The notes: generated by a model from the sequence alone, not told the origin. A DNA stretch of 64,000 bases from Hyphomonadaceae bacterium TMED5 (GCA_002173095.1 NHBK01000017.1:1-64000), one strand, 5' to 3'. Numbered from the stretch's first letter, positions 43,349-52,802 are shown. Program-made: numbers and translations.

Positions 43349-44950
43349 TCAGGATTCCCGGCACATATAACGCGAACGGTGAACGTCGTCCGCATTGTCT
43401 TCAAACCCGGTGATCGTCGGATCTACGAGGTTCTTAGACACCTGATACCACATCGGAATGATTGGCATATCGTCGAGCATCATCTGCTCGGCCTGCTCCA
43501 GCAGGTCAGCACGAACATCAAGATCCTGCTCACGGTCTGCCTGATCCATCAATGCATCAAACTCCGGATTGTCATAACGACCATAGTTCATCGCGCCGGT
43601 ATTACTCTGCAGCAGGAAGAGGAAGTTCTTCGGATCATTGAAATCCGCAACCCAGGCACCGTCACCGATCTGGAAGTCGCCCTGACGAAGCAGTGAATAC
43701 TGAACCTGCGTCTCTTTCTGCAGGATTTGCGGGTTCACCCAGTCCGCAATCTCCATCCAGCTCGCCTGAACGGCCGGAGCAACGCGTGGGTTATCGTCGG
43801 TTGAACGATAAGTGTATTCAAATTCGAGCGGGTTATCGGGGCCATAGCCTGCTTCCTCGAGCAGGCTGCGCGCTTCAACCATACGCTCTTCGAGAGACAT
43901 GTCCGCCCAATAGACTTCTGCGCCGCCATCATAGTTCGCCGTTCCCGGAGGCACCATAGAATAAGCCGGGATATAACCTGCCGTCAGAATCTCATTGACC
44001 ATGAAGTCACGGTCGAGCGCCATAGCGAGCGCGTTTCGAACATTCGGATCGCTGAACAGTTCAAGATCTGTGTTGAAAGAATAATACGTTGTTATCAGCG
44101 CAGGCGCTGTTCGTACCCAACCCGGGAAGCGTTCGCGCAATTCTTCAGTGCGCTGACCATCAAAAGAGTTGTTGATGTCGAGGCGACCGGTCTGAATGTA
44201 ACGCTCAATCGCGTCGAGGTCGTCATACGGATAATAAATGACCTCGGTGAAGCAGAGGTCTTCAGCGCCTTCCCATTCCGGGTTCACCACGGAGCGCAGG
44301 AAGTCGCCTGTACGGAACTGTGCCAGACGATAAGGGCCGTTTACGACGATGTTTTCCGGGTCTGTCCAGTCATCGCCAAATTCTTCAATCGCATGGCGCG
44401 GTACAGGGAAGCTGACATAATGTTTCAGAATGCCCGGCAGATATGGCGCAGGGTATTCAAGCTCGATAACCAGCGTGTGATCATCCAGCGCGTGAATGCC
44501 GAGCTCTTCAGCTGGCACTTCGCCGCCATAAAAGTCTTCTGCATTCTTCACCAGATACAACATGCTGGCATATTGAGACGCCGTGGCTGGCGTCAGAATG
44601 CGGCGGAAAGCATATTCGAAGTCATAGGCTGTAACCGGCACACCGTCTGACCAGTTCGCATCGCGAAGCTCAAACGTCCATGTCAGGCCATCTTCACTAA
44701 TCTCATAGCTTTCGGCCATGCCGAGCACAGGGGTCGCATCTGCACCATCGGTGAACAGGCCGGTGAACATATCACCAACGATAATATTCTCCCATTGAGC
44801 GGACACTTTGTGAGGATCGACGGAATCCGGGTTAGCGCTAATACCGCGACGCAATGTGTCGGGGGATGTTTCGCTAGCGCCACCGCAGCCTGCAACTGTC
44901 AGCGTGATGGCCAGGAGTGAGGCTTTAAGCAAGCTTCGACTATTCCGCAT
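43349..44950 (-). CDS. oppA: Oligopeptide ABC transporter substrate-binding lipoprotein
   Basis: The 533-residue protein has a lipoprotein signal with a lipobox ending at Cys22 (TLTVAGCGG), followed by the SBP_bac_5 fold (RRGISANPDSVDPHKV, DYEFAFRRILTPATASQY, LEFEYTYRSTDDNPR). Family members bind peptides of 2-5 residues or related solutes for uptake. The permease genes oppB and oppC lie 1 kb away on the same strand, with an unrelated plus-strand gene between. No ATPase genes are in the window. Confidence 0.88.
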   Translation of the reverse strand: MRNSRSLLKASLLAITLTVAGCGGASETSPDTLRRGISANPDSVDPHKVSAQWENIIVGDMFTGLFTDGADATPVLGMAESYEISEDGLTWTFELRDANWSDGVPVTAYDFEYAFRRILTPATASQYASMLYLVKNAEDFYGGEVPAEELGIHALDDHTLVIELEYPAPYLPGILKHYVSFPVPRHAIEEFGDDWTDPENIVVNGPYRLAQFRTGDFLRSVVNPEWEGAEDLCFTEVIYYPYDDLDAIERYIQTGRLDINNSFDGQRTEELRERFPGWVRTAPALITTYYSFNTDLELFSDPNVRNALAMALDRDFMVNEILTAGYIPAYSMVPPGTANYDGGAEVYWADMSLEERMVEARSLLEEAGYGPDNPLEFEYTYRSTDDNPRVAPAVQASWMEIADWVNPQILQKETQVQYSLLRQGDFQIGDGAWVADFNDPKNFLFLLQSNTGAMNYGRYDNPEFDALMDQADREQDLDVRADLLEQAEQMMLDDMPIIPMWYQVSKNLVDPTITGFEDNADDVHRSRYMCRES

Positions 44951-45070
44951 ATTTATTCCGATCTCTCTGAAATTACCACGAGGTAAGATTTATCAGTGTT
45001 GAGATTGAAACGCAGCGAGGTACAGTTCAAGTCTATTCGCTGCATTGAATAAAGATTACGGGAATTATTG

Positions 45071-45877
45071 ATGAAAAAATTCTACTTAGCGGGTCTGACA
45101 GGGCTGTCCGTGCTAGGAATTTCAGCGTTCGCAGAAGAACCTAACCCTCTGGCAGCCATTTATGCCTGCGCGGAAATTCCCGATGATACGGCTCGACTGG
45201 CCTGTTTTGACCAATCGGTGAATCAGACGCGCACAGCTCAGCAGTCCGGTGAATTCCGTACGCTGACACGACAGGACAGCCAGCGCGTTCAGGAAGACGC
45301 CTTTGGCTTCTCTCTGCCAAGCCTACCGGTTCTGAACTTCCCGTCCATCGGGTCAAACAATGATCTGGCCGACGCGGTAGATGAGCCTGCTCCGGTGCAA
45401 CAAGCTGAAGCACCTGAACCGCCGGAAGAGCCGCCAGTCGCCACCGCCGAGATTACTCCTCCGGACGCGCCAATTCAGACCGCACCAGAAGCGCCTGTTG
45501 AGCCTCCGGTCGAAGCGCCTGTTCAAACCGCGGAAATCACTCCACCGCCTGCACCTCCTGAACCACAGGAAGAACCAGAAGCTCCAGCTGCAGAGGCAGA
45601 CGAGGATCCGGGACGCGCAATGGATGTCATTCGCGATGAAGATGGCGATGTGGAATCAGTCACGCTGGCCATTCGACGCATCAATCGCAGCCCGTATGGC
45701 AAAATCACGGTCTACTTCCGTAATGGTCAGGTCTGGCGTCAGGTGGACAGTGATGAAGTGCGTATCAGCCGCATCAACCCACCGCGTACAGCAACCATCC
45801 GACGCGCTGCGTTTGGCAGCTATCTGATGCGCCTGAACAATGAAGGCCGCGCAATCCGCGTTCGCCGCGAAGAATAG
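45071..45877 (+). CDS. Secreted Pro/Glu/Ala-rich protein, unrecognised
   Basis: A 268-residue protein with a signal peptide ending near ISAFAEEP. An N-terminal segment IYACAEIPDDTARLACFDQSV has two cysteines and resembles the start of small periplasmic proteins such as VasI-type factors (weak). A Pro-rich spacer (about residues 105-180) holds imperfect copies of QTAEITPPxAP. The C-terminal 70 residues form a strand-rich domain (RRINRSPYGKITVYFRNGQVWRQ). It interrupts oppA and oppBC in the opposite direction. ATG 45071 has GGGAA upstream. Function unknown. Confidence 0.6.
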   Translation: MKKFYLAGLTGLSVLGISAFAEEPNPLAAIYACAEIPDDTARLACFDQSVNQTRTAQQSGEFRTLTRQDSQRVQEDAFGFSLPSLPVLNFPSIGSNNDLADAVDEPAPVQQAEAPEPPEEPPVATAEITPPDAPIQTAPEAPVEPPVEAPVQTAEITPPPAPPEPQEEPEAPAAEADEDPGRAMDVIRDEDGDVESVTLAIRRINRSPYGKITVYFRNGQVWRQVDSDEVRISRINPPRTATIRRAAFGSYLMRLNNEGRAIRVRREE

Positions 45878-45897
45878 CGCCGCCCCGCAATCGCAAA

Positions 45898-45932
45898 AGA
45901 AAAAGCCGTCTCAGTCGAGACGGCTTTTTTGT
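45898..45932. terminator. Bidirectional terminator between the Pro-rich gene and oppC
   Basis: AAAAAGCCGTCTC pairs with GAGACGGCTTTTTT around a 4-nt loop. A-run and T-run on either side allow it to serve both convergent genes. Confidence 0.92.
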
Positions 45933-45955
45933 TTTGAAAGGCAGGTCTGTGAACG

Positions 45956-46858
45956 CTAGCGTTCTTTCGGGTCCACCGCGTCACGAATGCCGTCACCGAT
46001 GAAGTTCAGACACAACAGCGTAGTTGCCATAACCACCGCCGGGAAGAGCAATAGCCAAGGGCTTGAGGACATTTGCTGCTTACCATTGGAAATCAGAACA
46101 CCGAGTGATGTAAGCGGTTCATTAATGCCAAGACCGATAAAGCTGAGGAAGCTTTCAAGCAGAATAACCTGAGGGATAATCAGCGTCATATAGACGACAA
46201 CCGGGCCAATAATATTCGGCACGATATGGCGCGTAATGATCGCCGACTGTGACACACCCGCTGCGCGCGCGGCTTCAATGAACTCGCGGTTCTTCAGTGA
46301 CAGCGTCTGTCCGCGCACAATCCGGGACATGGTAAGCCACTCAACTGCACCAATCGCAATGAAGATGAGATAGATATTCCGGCCAAATACAGTTGTGAGC
46401 AGGATCACAAAGAAAATGAACGGGATGGCGTACAGCGCATCAACGATCCGCATCATGACCTGATCGACGCGACCACCGAAAAAGCCTGCAATCGTGCCCC
46501 AGGAGACACCAATTACCAGGCTGACAAAGGTTGCGAGCACACCAACAGCCAGAGACACCTGATACCCGACAAGAAGGCGGATAAACACGTCACGGCCCAG
46601 CGTGTCTGTTCCCATTATGTGAAGATGTTCAAAGGTTGGCCCCCAACCCACGCGATCACGATACAGAGTGTCGTAATCATGCGGCCAGATGAACGGCACA
46701 ACCAGCGCAATGAAGGTGAACAGGCCGAAGACTATCATAGCTGCAACGGCAGCTTTGTTTCGGAAAAGGCGGCCACGGGCATCATCCCATAGGGAACGCC
46801 CCGCCACAGCGGCAGCTTCCAGAGCCTCTTCGTTCTGAGCGTTTTTCAATCCAAGCAT
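45956..46858 (-). CDS. oppC: Oligopeptide ABC transporter permease OppC
   Basis: The 300-residue inner-membrane permease has an N-terminal OppC-type helix and the BPD_transp domain with the EAA loop EFIEAARAAGVSQSAIITRHIVPN, which contacts an ATPase, and the MGTDTLGRDVFIRLL motif typical of OppC/DppC. Its ATG overlaps the oppB stop by one base (TAATG type), so translation is coupled. oppA lies further downstream. ATPase subunits OppD and OppF are not seen here. Confidence 0.92.
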   Translation of the reverse strand: MLGLKNAQNEEALEAAAVAGRSLWDDARGRLFRNKAAVAAMIVFGLFTFIALVVPFIWPHDYDTLYRDRVGWGPTFEHLHIMGTDTLGRDVFIRLLVGYQVSLAVGVLATFVSLVIGVSWGTIAGFFGGRVDQVMMRIVDALYAIPFIFFVILLTTVFGRNIYLIFIAIGAVEWLTMSRIVRGQTLSLKNREFIEAARAAGVSQSAIITRHIVPNIIGPVVVYMTLIIPQVILLESFLSFIGLGINEPLTSLGVLISNGKQQMSSSPWLLLFPAVVMATTLLCLNFIGDGIRDAVDPKER

Positions 46859-47808
46859 TAGTATTTCACCCTCGGATCGAGAATTGCGTAGAGCACGTCA
46901 GCTACAAGGTTCATGACCAGAATGAGCGACGCGAACAGAATGACCACGCCCATAACCAGCGTGTAGTCACGGTTCAGCGCACCGTCGATGAAGAAGCTGC
47001 CAATGCCCGGCAGGCTGAAAACACGCTCAATCACGAGCGAGCCGGTTACAACGCCGACAGAAGCCGGGCCGATATAGCTGATCAATGGCAGGATCGCGAC
47101 GGGTAGAGCATGCTTCAGAATGATGTCACGCTCTGAAACGCCTTTGGCACGTGCGGTTCGAATATGGTTGGAGCGCATGGCTTCAATCATACTGCCGCGC
47201 ATAATACGCGAGATACCGGCGACATAATAAAGCGACAGCGTAATCACCGGCAGTGTGATCGTGTAAGGCGTCATATGGCCCATATCGAGCCCGCCTGGCG
47301 CGAAAATGGGTATCCACACCCCGAAGATTAGCGCCGCAACAGGGCCGACCACATAGGACGGGATAGAAATACCCAGCGTCGCAACGCTCATCAGACCGTA
47401 GTCTAGAATGGAGTTCTGCCTGAGCCCGGCAATAATGCCCAGCGCGCCACCGACAAAGAAGGCAAAGAACATCGCCAGACCGCCAATCGTCGCGCTGACG
47501 GGAAAGCCTTCTGCGATGAGTTCGGAAACGGTCTTATCTTTATTCCGCAGAGACGGGCCGAAATCGCCACGCGCGACATCTGCGATATAGGTAAAGTATT
47601 GTTCGTGAAGCGGACGATCATGACCGTAAACCGCCAGAATTTGCGCCTCGACTTCAGGTTCGAGCCGGCGATCATTGCTGAACGGGCTACCTGGCGCAGC
47701 GCGCATCATGAAAAATGCGACCGTGATCACGACGAAGAGCGTCGGAATCGCGATCAGGATGCGTTTAAGAATAAACGGCAAAGATATCCGAGATAAAAAT
47801 CGGGGCAC
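46858..47808 (-). CDS. oppB: Oligopeptide ABC transporter permease OppB
   Basis: A 316-residue permease with six helices, the N-terminal RILIAIPTLFVVITVAFFMMRAAPGSPF typical of OppB/DppB, and the ATPase-contact loop EAMRSNHIRTARAKGVSERDIILKHAL. With OppC it forms the peptide channel. The start is GTG at 47808. It is divergent from the phosphatase-like gene across about 150 bp that must hold both promoters. Confidence 0.92.
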   Translation of the reverse strand: MPRFLSRISLPFILKRILIAIPTLFVVITVAFFMMRAAPGSPFSNDRRLEPEVEAQILAVYGHDRPLHEQYFTYIADVARGDFGPSLRNKDKTVSELIAEGFPVSATIGGLAMFFAFFVGGALGIIAGLRQNSILDYGLMSVATLGISIPSYVVGPVAALIFGVWIPIFAPGGLDMGHMTPYTITLPVITLSLYYVAGISRIMRGSMIEAMRSNHIRTARAKGVSERDIILKHALPVAILPLISYIGPASVGVVTGSLVIERVFSLPGIGSFFIDGALNRDYTLVMGVVILFASLILVMNLVADVLYAILDPRVKY

Positions 47809-47956
47809 GATCTAACGCAAACTCCAAAAATATACTGTGATGAAAACTCATCTGAGGATGAGCCCGCCCGAAAGAGCCTTTCTGGCATGTCTTTACGTGA
47901 ATCGACAAGGCTGGCATCAGGTTTTCAGCAGTTTTTACCCGAATGGAGAACACATC

Positions 47957-48391
47957 GTGCCGGATTTCCGCAAAATCACCGATACTTTTTACGTGGCACC
48001 ACAGATTTCAGTAGAGGATATTGCATCCGCAACGAACGATGGTTTTTCCGTGCTCATAATGAATCGGCCAGATGGAGAGACGCCGGATCAGCCCATGCTA
48101 GAAGACCTTGTTTCCTCGGCTGAAACGAACGGCATGTCTTTCTTTCATATCCCGATTATTGCACCACCCAATCTGCCGGAAATCGACGCGACACTCTCTG
48201 CCATTCAGGACAATGACGGCAAGAAAGTCCTCGCCTTCTGTCGCTCTGGCACGCGGTCAGCCACGCTTTGGGCCTATGCAATGGCGCGCAGCAAATCCAT
48301 GCCGATTGACGAGATTATCTCAAAAGCGCGCAATGCTGGCTATGATCTGGCGCCACACGCCCCGCGCCTTGAGGCTGTCGCAGCAATGTAA
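47957..48391 (+). CDS. TIGR01244-type phosphatase/sulfurtransferase-like protein
   Basis: A 144-residue protein opening with FRKITDTFYVAPQISVEDI and carrying the active-site loop FCRSGTRSATLW (CX5R), as in dual-specificity phosphatase-fold proteins of the TIGR01244/Blh group linked with sulfide metabolism. Whether it is a phosphatase or sulfur carrier cannot be decided from sequence. GTG 47957 begins the conserved region; the frame is open to 47837 but that extension looks unlike a protein start. Confidence 0.7.
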   Translation: MPDFRKITDTFYVAPQISVEDIASATNDGFSVLIMNRPDGETPDQPMLEDLVSSAETNGMSFFHIPIIAPPNLPEIDATLSAIQDNDGKKVLAFCRSGTRSATLWAYAMARSKSMPIDEIISKARNAGYDLAPHAPRLEAVAAM

Positions 48392-48402
48392 TGATTCTCT
48401 CC

Positions 48403-48558
48403 CTAGGCGGCCGGGATGTGAATGTGTACGGTCGTCGAAGAGGATTCAGATGAATCAACAGGGGAAGATGCCATCGCCTGAACAAGCGCCAGACCAATAA
48501 GGGCTGCGGCTAACGGTCGGATCACGCGAATGCATAGAAGTGTGATTTTACCTGTCAC
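48403..48558 (-). CDS. Possible small secreted peptide (51 aa), unrecognised
   Basis: A GTG-started frame gives a basic N-terminus, a hydrophobic stretch (PLAAALIGLALVQAMA) like a signal peptide, and a short Ser/Thr tail. No family is recognised, and the ribosome site is weak. It lies in the 286-bp gap between the phosphatase-like and ATP-grasp-like genes on the opposite strand; nothing else is seen there. Confidence 0.3.
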   Translation of the reverse strand: MTGKITLLCIRVIRPLAAALIGLALVQAMASSPVDSSESSSTTVHIHIPAA

Positions 48559-48677
48559 GAGATTGTCCCATTTTTGGTCTTTGTTCTTCGGCTAAAGCAG
48601 AACACGCAAAGGATGCGCCAGTAGACCCGTCTCGCTTTTTGAGACATAGGGGGCGCTCCACAAGTGGGAATACGGGT

Positions 48678-49613
48678 ATGAGTAAAAACTGGCTTTCAGA
48701 CTTCGAGTTTCAGGACGGCGCCTTTCTGGTCAAAAAGACCGGTCACAGCGTTCCGTTCAATCTGAGCCTGGTCACCGATGTTCTCGCATGGATGAGCTTT
48801 TTCACCCTCGCTCAGGGCTGGCGCCTATGGCAGCGCGTTCGCGGACACCGTGCGCCGCGTATCGCCTTTCTGCCTGACGAACCGCGCCCATGGTATTTCA
48901 TTTGGCCCGTCATGCACGCGGCCGGTGCCATCATCGAAAAAGACATCTCCAAAGCCGATGTGATTTTTCATTTCGATGATTCCACGCATTGCCTCACGGA
49001 AAAACCTGAGATTTCTCACACCGCAAAGTTCATTAATTTTGGCTGCAAAGACGTGTCCAAGACACTCGTTGCTGACGCCTTTTCGAAGGCCGCCGGATAT
49101 GATCTCGGCGTGGATCCGGAAACCTATGACGGCATGATCGTGGAAAAGTCTGAAATCAATGCCGCACATGATGGCCGCATTATTCAGGGACCGATCCCGC
49201 GCGTTGAAGGTAAATCCTATCAGCGCCTCATCGACAACAAGGTCGAAGGCGACATGGTTCAGGATCTGCGCACAACCATTGTGAATGGCGAGCCAACAAT
49301 CGTCTTCCGCAAGCGTCGCCCGCTCAGCCGCCGCTTCCTCAATGAGAACTGCGATGTGCGCCTCTGCATGATTGGCGACATTTTTTCCGCAGAAGAACTC
49401 ACCATCATCCGCAATTTCGCAGCAGAAATCGGCCTCGATTGGGGCGGCGTAGATGTTCTGCGCGATACCAAATCCGGCAAAATCTTCATCGTAGACGCCA
49501 ATAAAACGGATATGGGCCCGCCCGTTGCTATGCCGCTTGGCCAGAAACTGCGCGCGACCCGCTTGATGGCTCGCAAATTTGCGGCAAGTTACGCACCTAA
49601 AGTAAGAGGCTGA
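48678..49613 (+). CDS. ATP-grasp-like protein, function unknown
   Basis: The 311-residue product has an N-terminal region with PRIAFLPDEPRPWYFIWPVMHAAG and a C-terminal end of ATP-grasp type, GLDWGGVDVLRDTKSGKIFIVDANKTDMGPP, where Asp and Asn residues would bind metal and ATP. ATP-grasp enzymes ligate carboxylates to amines or thiols; the substrate is unknown. ATG 48678 opens the conserved part. An MBL-fold hydrolase gene follows 29 bp later, probably in the same transcript. Confidence 0.6.
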   Translation: MSKNWLSDFEFQDGAFLVKKTGHSVPFNLSLVTDVLAWMSFFTLAQGWRLWQRVRGHRAPRIAFLPDEPRPWYFIWPVMHAAGAIIEKDISKADVIFHFDDSTHCLTEKPEISHTAKFINFGCKDVSKTLVADAFSKAAGYDLGVDPETYDGMIVEKSEINAAHDGRIIQGPIPRVEGKSYQRLIDNKVEGDMVQDLRTTIVNGEPTIVFRKRRPLSRRFLNENCDVRLCMIGDIFSAEELTIIRNFAAEIGLDWGGVDVLRDTKSGKIFIVDANKTDMGPPVAMPLGQKLRATRLMARKFAASYAPKVRG

Positions 49614-49642
49614 TACCAGCCCAAAGCCGGGGAGCATGATAC

Positions 49643-50542
49643 ATGGCCAATCCAATACCCTTCGTTCGAGAAATGGACTTTGAGTATGGAGCGGTCACTC
49701 AGATGTCGCCTCTGGTTCGCCGCGTTATTGCGAACAATCCCGGCCCATTCACCTATACCGGCACGGGCGTTTACATCATCGGCAAAGGCGAAGTCGCCGT
49801 TATTGATCCCGGCCCAATGGATGACACCCATTTCGACGCGCTGAAGGCCGCTCTGGACGGCGAAACTGTCACCCATGTTCTGGTGACCCACACCCATCTG
49901 GACCACTCCCCCCTCGCCCACCCGCTGGCACAATGGGCAGGCTGCAAAGTCTATGCGAAGCGCCCGCCGCAACCGGCGGAGGTTGAAATCCAGCTGGAAG
50001 AAGGCGGCGATAAAAGCTTCAAGCCCGATGTGGTTCTGGAAGATGGCGACCTGATCGAAGGCCCGGGCTGGACGCTCGAAACCATCGCCACGCCCGGGCA
50101 TATGTCAAACCATCTCTGCTTTGGCCTGCGCGAGGAAAATGCGCTGTTTTCCGGCGACCATATTATGGGCTGGTCGACGACGGTCATCTCACCGCCGGAC
50201 GGAAATATGGGCGATTATTTCGCGAGCCTTGAGAAGGTGCGCGATATGAAATTCGACACGCTCATCCCGACGCATGGCCCGCCAGTGACAGAGAACCCGT
50301 CTGACTTCATTCAGGCCTATCTGGACCATCGCAAAGCGCGCGAAGCAGCAATCCTCGCCCGCATGGAAGCAGGCGATAAAAGCATCCCGGAAATGGTGAA
50401 GGTGATTTACGCAGCTGTTGATCAACGCCTGCACCCGGCGGCCTGTCACTCAGTGCTCGGCCATATGCTGCATTTGCTCGAACAGAAAAAAGTCAGTGTG
50501 GTTGGTTCCGCCGATATCAGCGGAACCTGGTCACTGATCTGA
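49643..50542 (+). CDS. Metallo-beta-lactamase-fold hydrolase (LACTB2-like)
   Basis: A 299-residue zinc hydrolase with THTHLDHSPLA (the HxHxDH motif) at about residues 79-89, further His in TPGHMSNHL and GDHIMGWSTTVISPPDGNMGDYF, and a C-terminal winged-helix-like domain typical of LACTB2-type proteins. Relatives act as nucleases or thioesterases; the substrate is unknown. GGGGAG stands 9 nt before the ATG. It converges on the DUF1499 gene with a 6-bp gap. Confidence 0.85.
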   Translation: MANPIPFVREMDFEYGAVTQMSPLVRRVIANNPGPFTYTGTGVYIIGKGEVAVIDPGPMDDTHFDALKAALDGETVTHVLVTHTHLDHSPLAHPLAQWAGCKVYAKRPPQPAEVEIQLEEGGDKSFKPDVVLEDGDLIEGPGWTLETIATPGHMSNHLCFGLREENALFSGDHIMGWSTTVISPPDGNMGDYFASLEKVRDMKFDTLIPTHGPPVTENPSDFIQAYLDHRKAREAAILARMEAGDKSIPEMVKVIYAAVDQRLHPAACHSVLGHMLHLLEQKKVSVVGSADISGTWSLI

Positions 50543-50548
50543 GGGCAA

Positions 50549-51355
50549 TCAGCCCGCTGGCATATCCATAACGTCGAGCTTGGTAGACAGGCTTTCCAGG
50601 ATTGCCCGGATACGGGCCGCGTTCGCACCAAGGTCAGACCGTCCAACTCGTGAAACAGAGCGCACATCCACGCGGCTGCCTTCGCCCTGTGGACGGATAC
50701 GAATGACAACGTCATCTTTGAAGCCGTACCAGAATGACGTCTCGATAGCCTCCAGCATACCGCCGGCTTCATCTTCAGTCACAATCTCAAGCCCCAGCTC
50801 ATCCAGCGTGGTGTAGGCCGCGGCATAGGTCACCTCGGGCGGTGCGCGCAGGATAAGCGTCCGAACATTCGGATAGGCTTCCAGCTGAGCTTCCGGATAA
50901 GCCGTATCCGTGCCCGGAACCGTTGGGTTATCCAGCACAGGATTTGCACCTTCGCGGCGCGCCATCATCTCATCGGAGAAATAAACCGGGTCTGACCAAT
51001 CTGTCTGAATGTCGTGTATGGCCGGAATGCTTTGCGCATAGGTCCGGAAACCCGCAATACGACCAAGAATGAGACCCGCAATCAGCAGCGCGACCAATGA
51101 GAGGATCACAATCTTCACACGCGGCGATTTGATGAGGCCAAGAACCAGCGAAAGTGCGGCTAAGCCGAGTACGCCAAAAATTAGCTTCGGGCCAATCTGG
51201 AAGGTCATGGTGAGCAAACCAAAACCATAGTCCCAGAATCCAAACTTGGACCCCAGACCAGCCGCCATAAACCAGACCGGCAGCAATAGCGCCAGAACCA
51301 GTACGAGCCAGGCAAACATCATACGGATGCCACCAGTTTTAGATACGACGGCCAT
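50549..51355 (-). CDS. DUF1499 membrane protein
   Basis: A 268-residue protein with three to four N-terminal membrane helices (residues 10-105) and a C-terminal DUF1499 domain (NVRTLILRAPPEVTYAAAYTTLDELGLEIV, FKDDVVIRIRP, VDVRSVSRVGRSDLGANAARIRAIL). The role of DUF1499 is unknown. Met at 51355 is preceded by AAGGGGAG; an in-frame start at 51391 is also possible. It is divergent from the glycosyltransferase gene. Confidence 0.78.
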   Translation of the reverse strand: MAVVSKTGGIRMMFAWLVLVLALLLPVWFMAAGLGSKFGFWDYGFGLLTMTFQIGPKLIFGVLGLAALSLVLGLIKSPRVKIVILSLVALLIAGLILGRIAGFRTYAQSIPAIHDIQTDWSDPVYFSDEMMARREGANPVLDNPTVPGTDTAYPEAQLEAYPNVRTLILRAPPEVTYAAAYTTLDELGLEIVTEDEAGGMLEAIETSFWYGFKDDVVIRIRPQGEGSRVDVRSVSRVGRSDLGANAARIRAILESLSTKLDVMDMPAG

Positions 51356-51502
51356 CTCACCACTCCCCTTGAGAAATCTGAACAGAATCATAGTGAATCA
51401 AACACACATGTCACGCAGGAAGTAGACCAAGCCGGGCGTATCGCAATTGACGTTGTAATTTCAGCGCGCAATACCGCTTACAAGGCCGGAAGGGAGACGC
51501 AA

Positions 51503-52798
51503 TTGACTGAGCGCATGCAAACTCATGCTATCCGTCTGATTGTGTTCATGATGACGCTCATTCTGACAGGCGTCGCGCTCTATCATCCCGGCGTTCTGGT
51601 CTTTGATGAAACCCATTATGTGCCCGCCGCCAGTGGCCTTTTGCATTTCAACGATAATCGCAATCCAGAGCACCCGCTATTTGCCAAGGAAATGATCGCC
51701 GTGGGCATGTGGCTGTTCGGCGAAACTCCATTTGGTTGGCGTGCGCTCGGCGCGCTGGTTTCGGCTTGCGGAATTCTCGCCTGTTTTGAAATTGCGCGCA
51801 CCGTTTTCAAGAGCACGCGCTATGCGCTCTTCACCTGCGCAATGATCCTTTTGAACATCATTTTCGTGGTTCAGGCCCGCCTTGCAATGCTGGATACCTA
51901 TACCTATCCGCTTCTGGCGATTTCGGCGGCTTTCCTGATATTCTCAACGGGTAAGACGCGCACACTGCCAATGGCGATTGTGGGCCTCATCCTGGCAGGC
52001 ATTTTTCTGGGGCTCGCCGCAGGCTCTAAATGGATCGCAGGCATTTATGCGGCTATCGCACTGATTTTACTAATTATTGCACGCACAAATACGACAATCC
52101 TCTCACGACGACCGATCTATGACGCACTGATTGGCCGGGGGTTCGACAGCTGGCCGAAACTCAGCATGCTCAGCGCAGGTCTGATTGTCGGCATAGTGAG
52201 CCTGAGCGTCTATTTCCTCACCTTCCTGCCCTATTTCTTCTGGCCGGATGAGGCCTTCACTTCCATCGGTGACCTGATCGACTTCCAGTTCCGCATGTAT
52301 GAACTACAGACCATGCCACTGGCGGAAAACTCCTATGAGAGCGAATGGTGGGAATGGCCCCTATTGCTGGAACCGATCTGGTATCACTTTGAAACGCTCG
52401 AAAATGGCAATCACGAAGCGATCTTTTATGTCGGAAATCCGGCCATTTTCTGGGGCGGTATTCTGGCCCTTATAGGTGCCGTGTATCAGGCCGTTCGTCG
52501 CCCGAATATTCGGCAGATCGGCATTGTTAGCTTCTTTCTGGCGAGCTGGCTCATCTTTGCCATTCTGCCCAAACAGGTGGGCTTCCTGTTTTATCATCAT
52601 GGCTCTGCCATGCTGCTGGCCTTCGTCATCGCATCGGCCATTCAGGGCCTGCCTGACGGCCGGTTCAAGACGGGTCTTTTCTGGGGCAGTATAGCGGTCG
52701 CGCTGTCGCTCTTTGTGTTCTTCCTGCCGGTGATCTACGCGATGGAGATGCCGCCAACACAATGGCTGATCTATATCTGGATGCCGGGCTGGACTTAA
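51503..52798 (+). CDS. PMT/ArnT-type membrane glycosyltransferase
   Basis: This 431-residue protein has about ten membrane helices. The first periplasmic loop holds the acidic FDETHYVPAA motif and the second NPEHPLFAKEMIAVGMWLFGETPFGWR, both marks of the protein O-mannosyltransferase family (GT39), which transfers sugar from a polyprenyl phosphate to a target outside the membrane. The acceptor may be a protein or a lipid. TTG 51503 follows AAGGGAGA by 6 nt. It is convergent, 4 bp apart, with a polyprenyl-phosphate-sugar synthase-like gene that could make its donor. Confidence 0.82.
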   Translation: MTERMQTHAIRLIVFMMTLILTGVALYHPGVLVFDETHYVPAASGLLHFNDNRNPEHPLFAKEMIAVGMWLFGETPFGWRALGALVSACGILACFEIARTVFKSTRYALFTCAMILLNIIFVVQARLAMLDTYTYPLLAISAAFLIFSTGKTRTLPMAIVGLILAGIFLGLAAGSKWIAGIYAAIALILLIIARTNTTILSRRPIYDALIGRGFDSWPKLSMLSAGLIVGIVSLSVYFLTFLPYFFWPDEAFTSIGDLIDFQFRMYELQTMPLAENSYESEWWEWPLLLEPIWYHFETLENGNHEAIFYVGNPAIFWGGILALIGAVYQAVRRPNIRQIGIVSFFLASWLIFAILPKQVGFLFYHHGSAMLLAFVIASAIQGLPDGRFKTGLFWGSIAVALSLFVFFLPVIYAMEMPPTQWLIYIWMPGWT

Positions 52799-52802
52799 AG
52801 CC

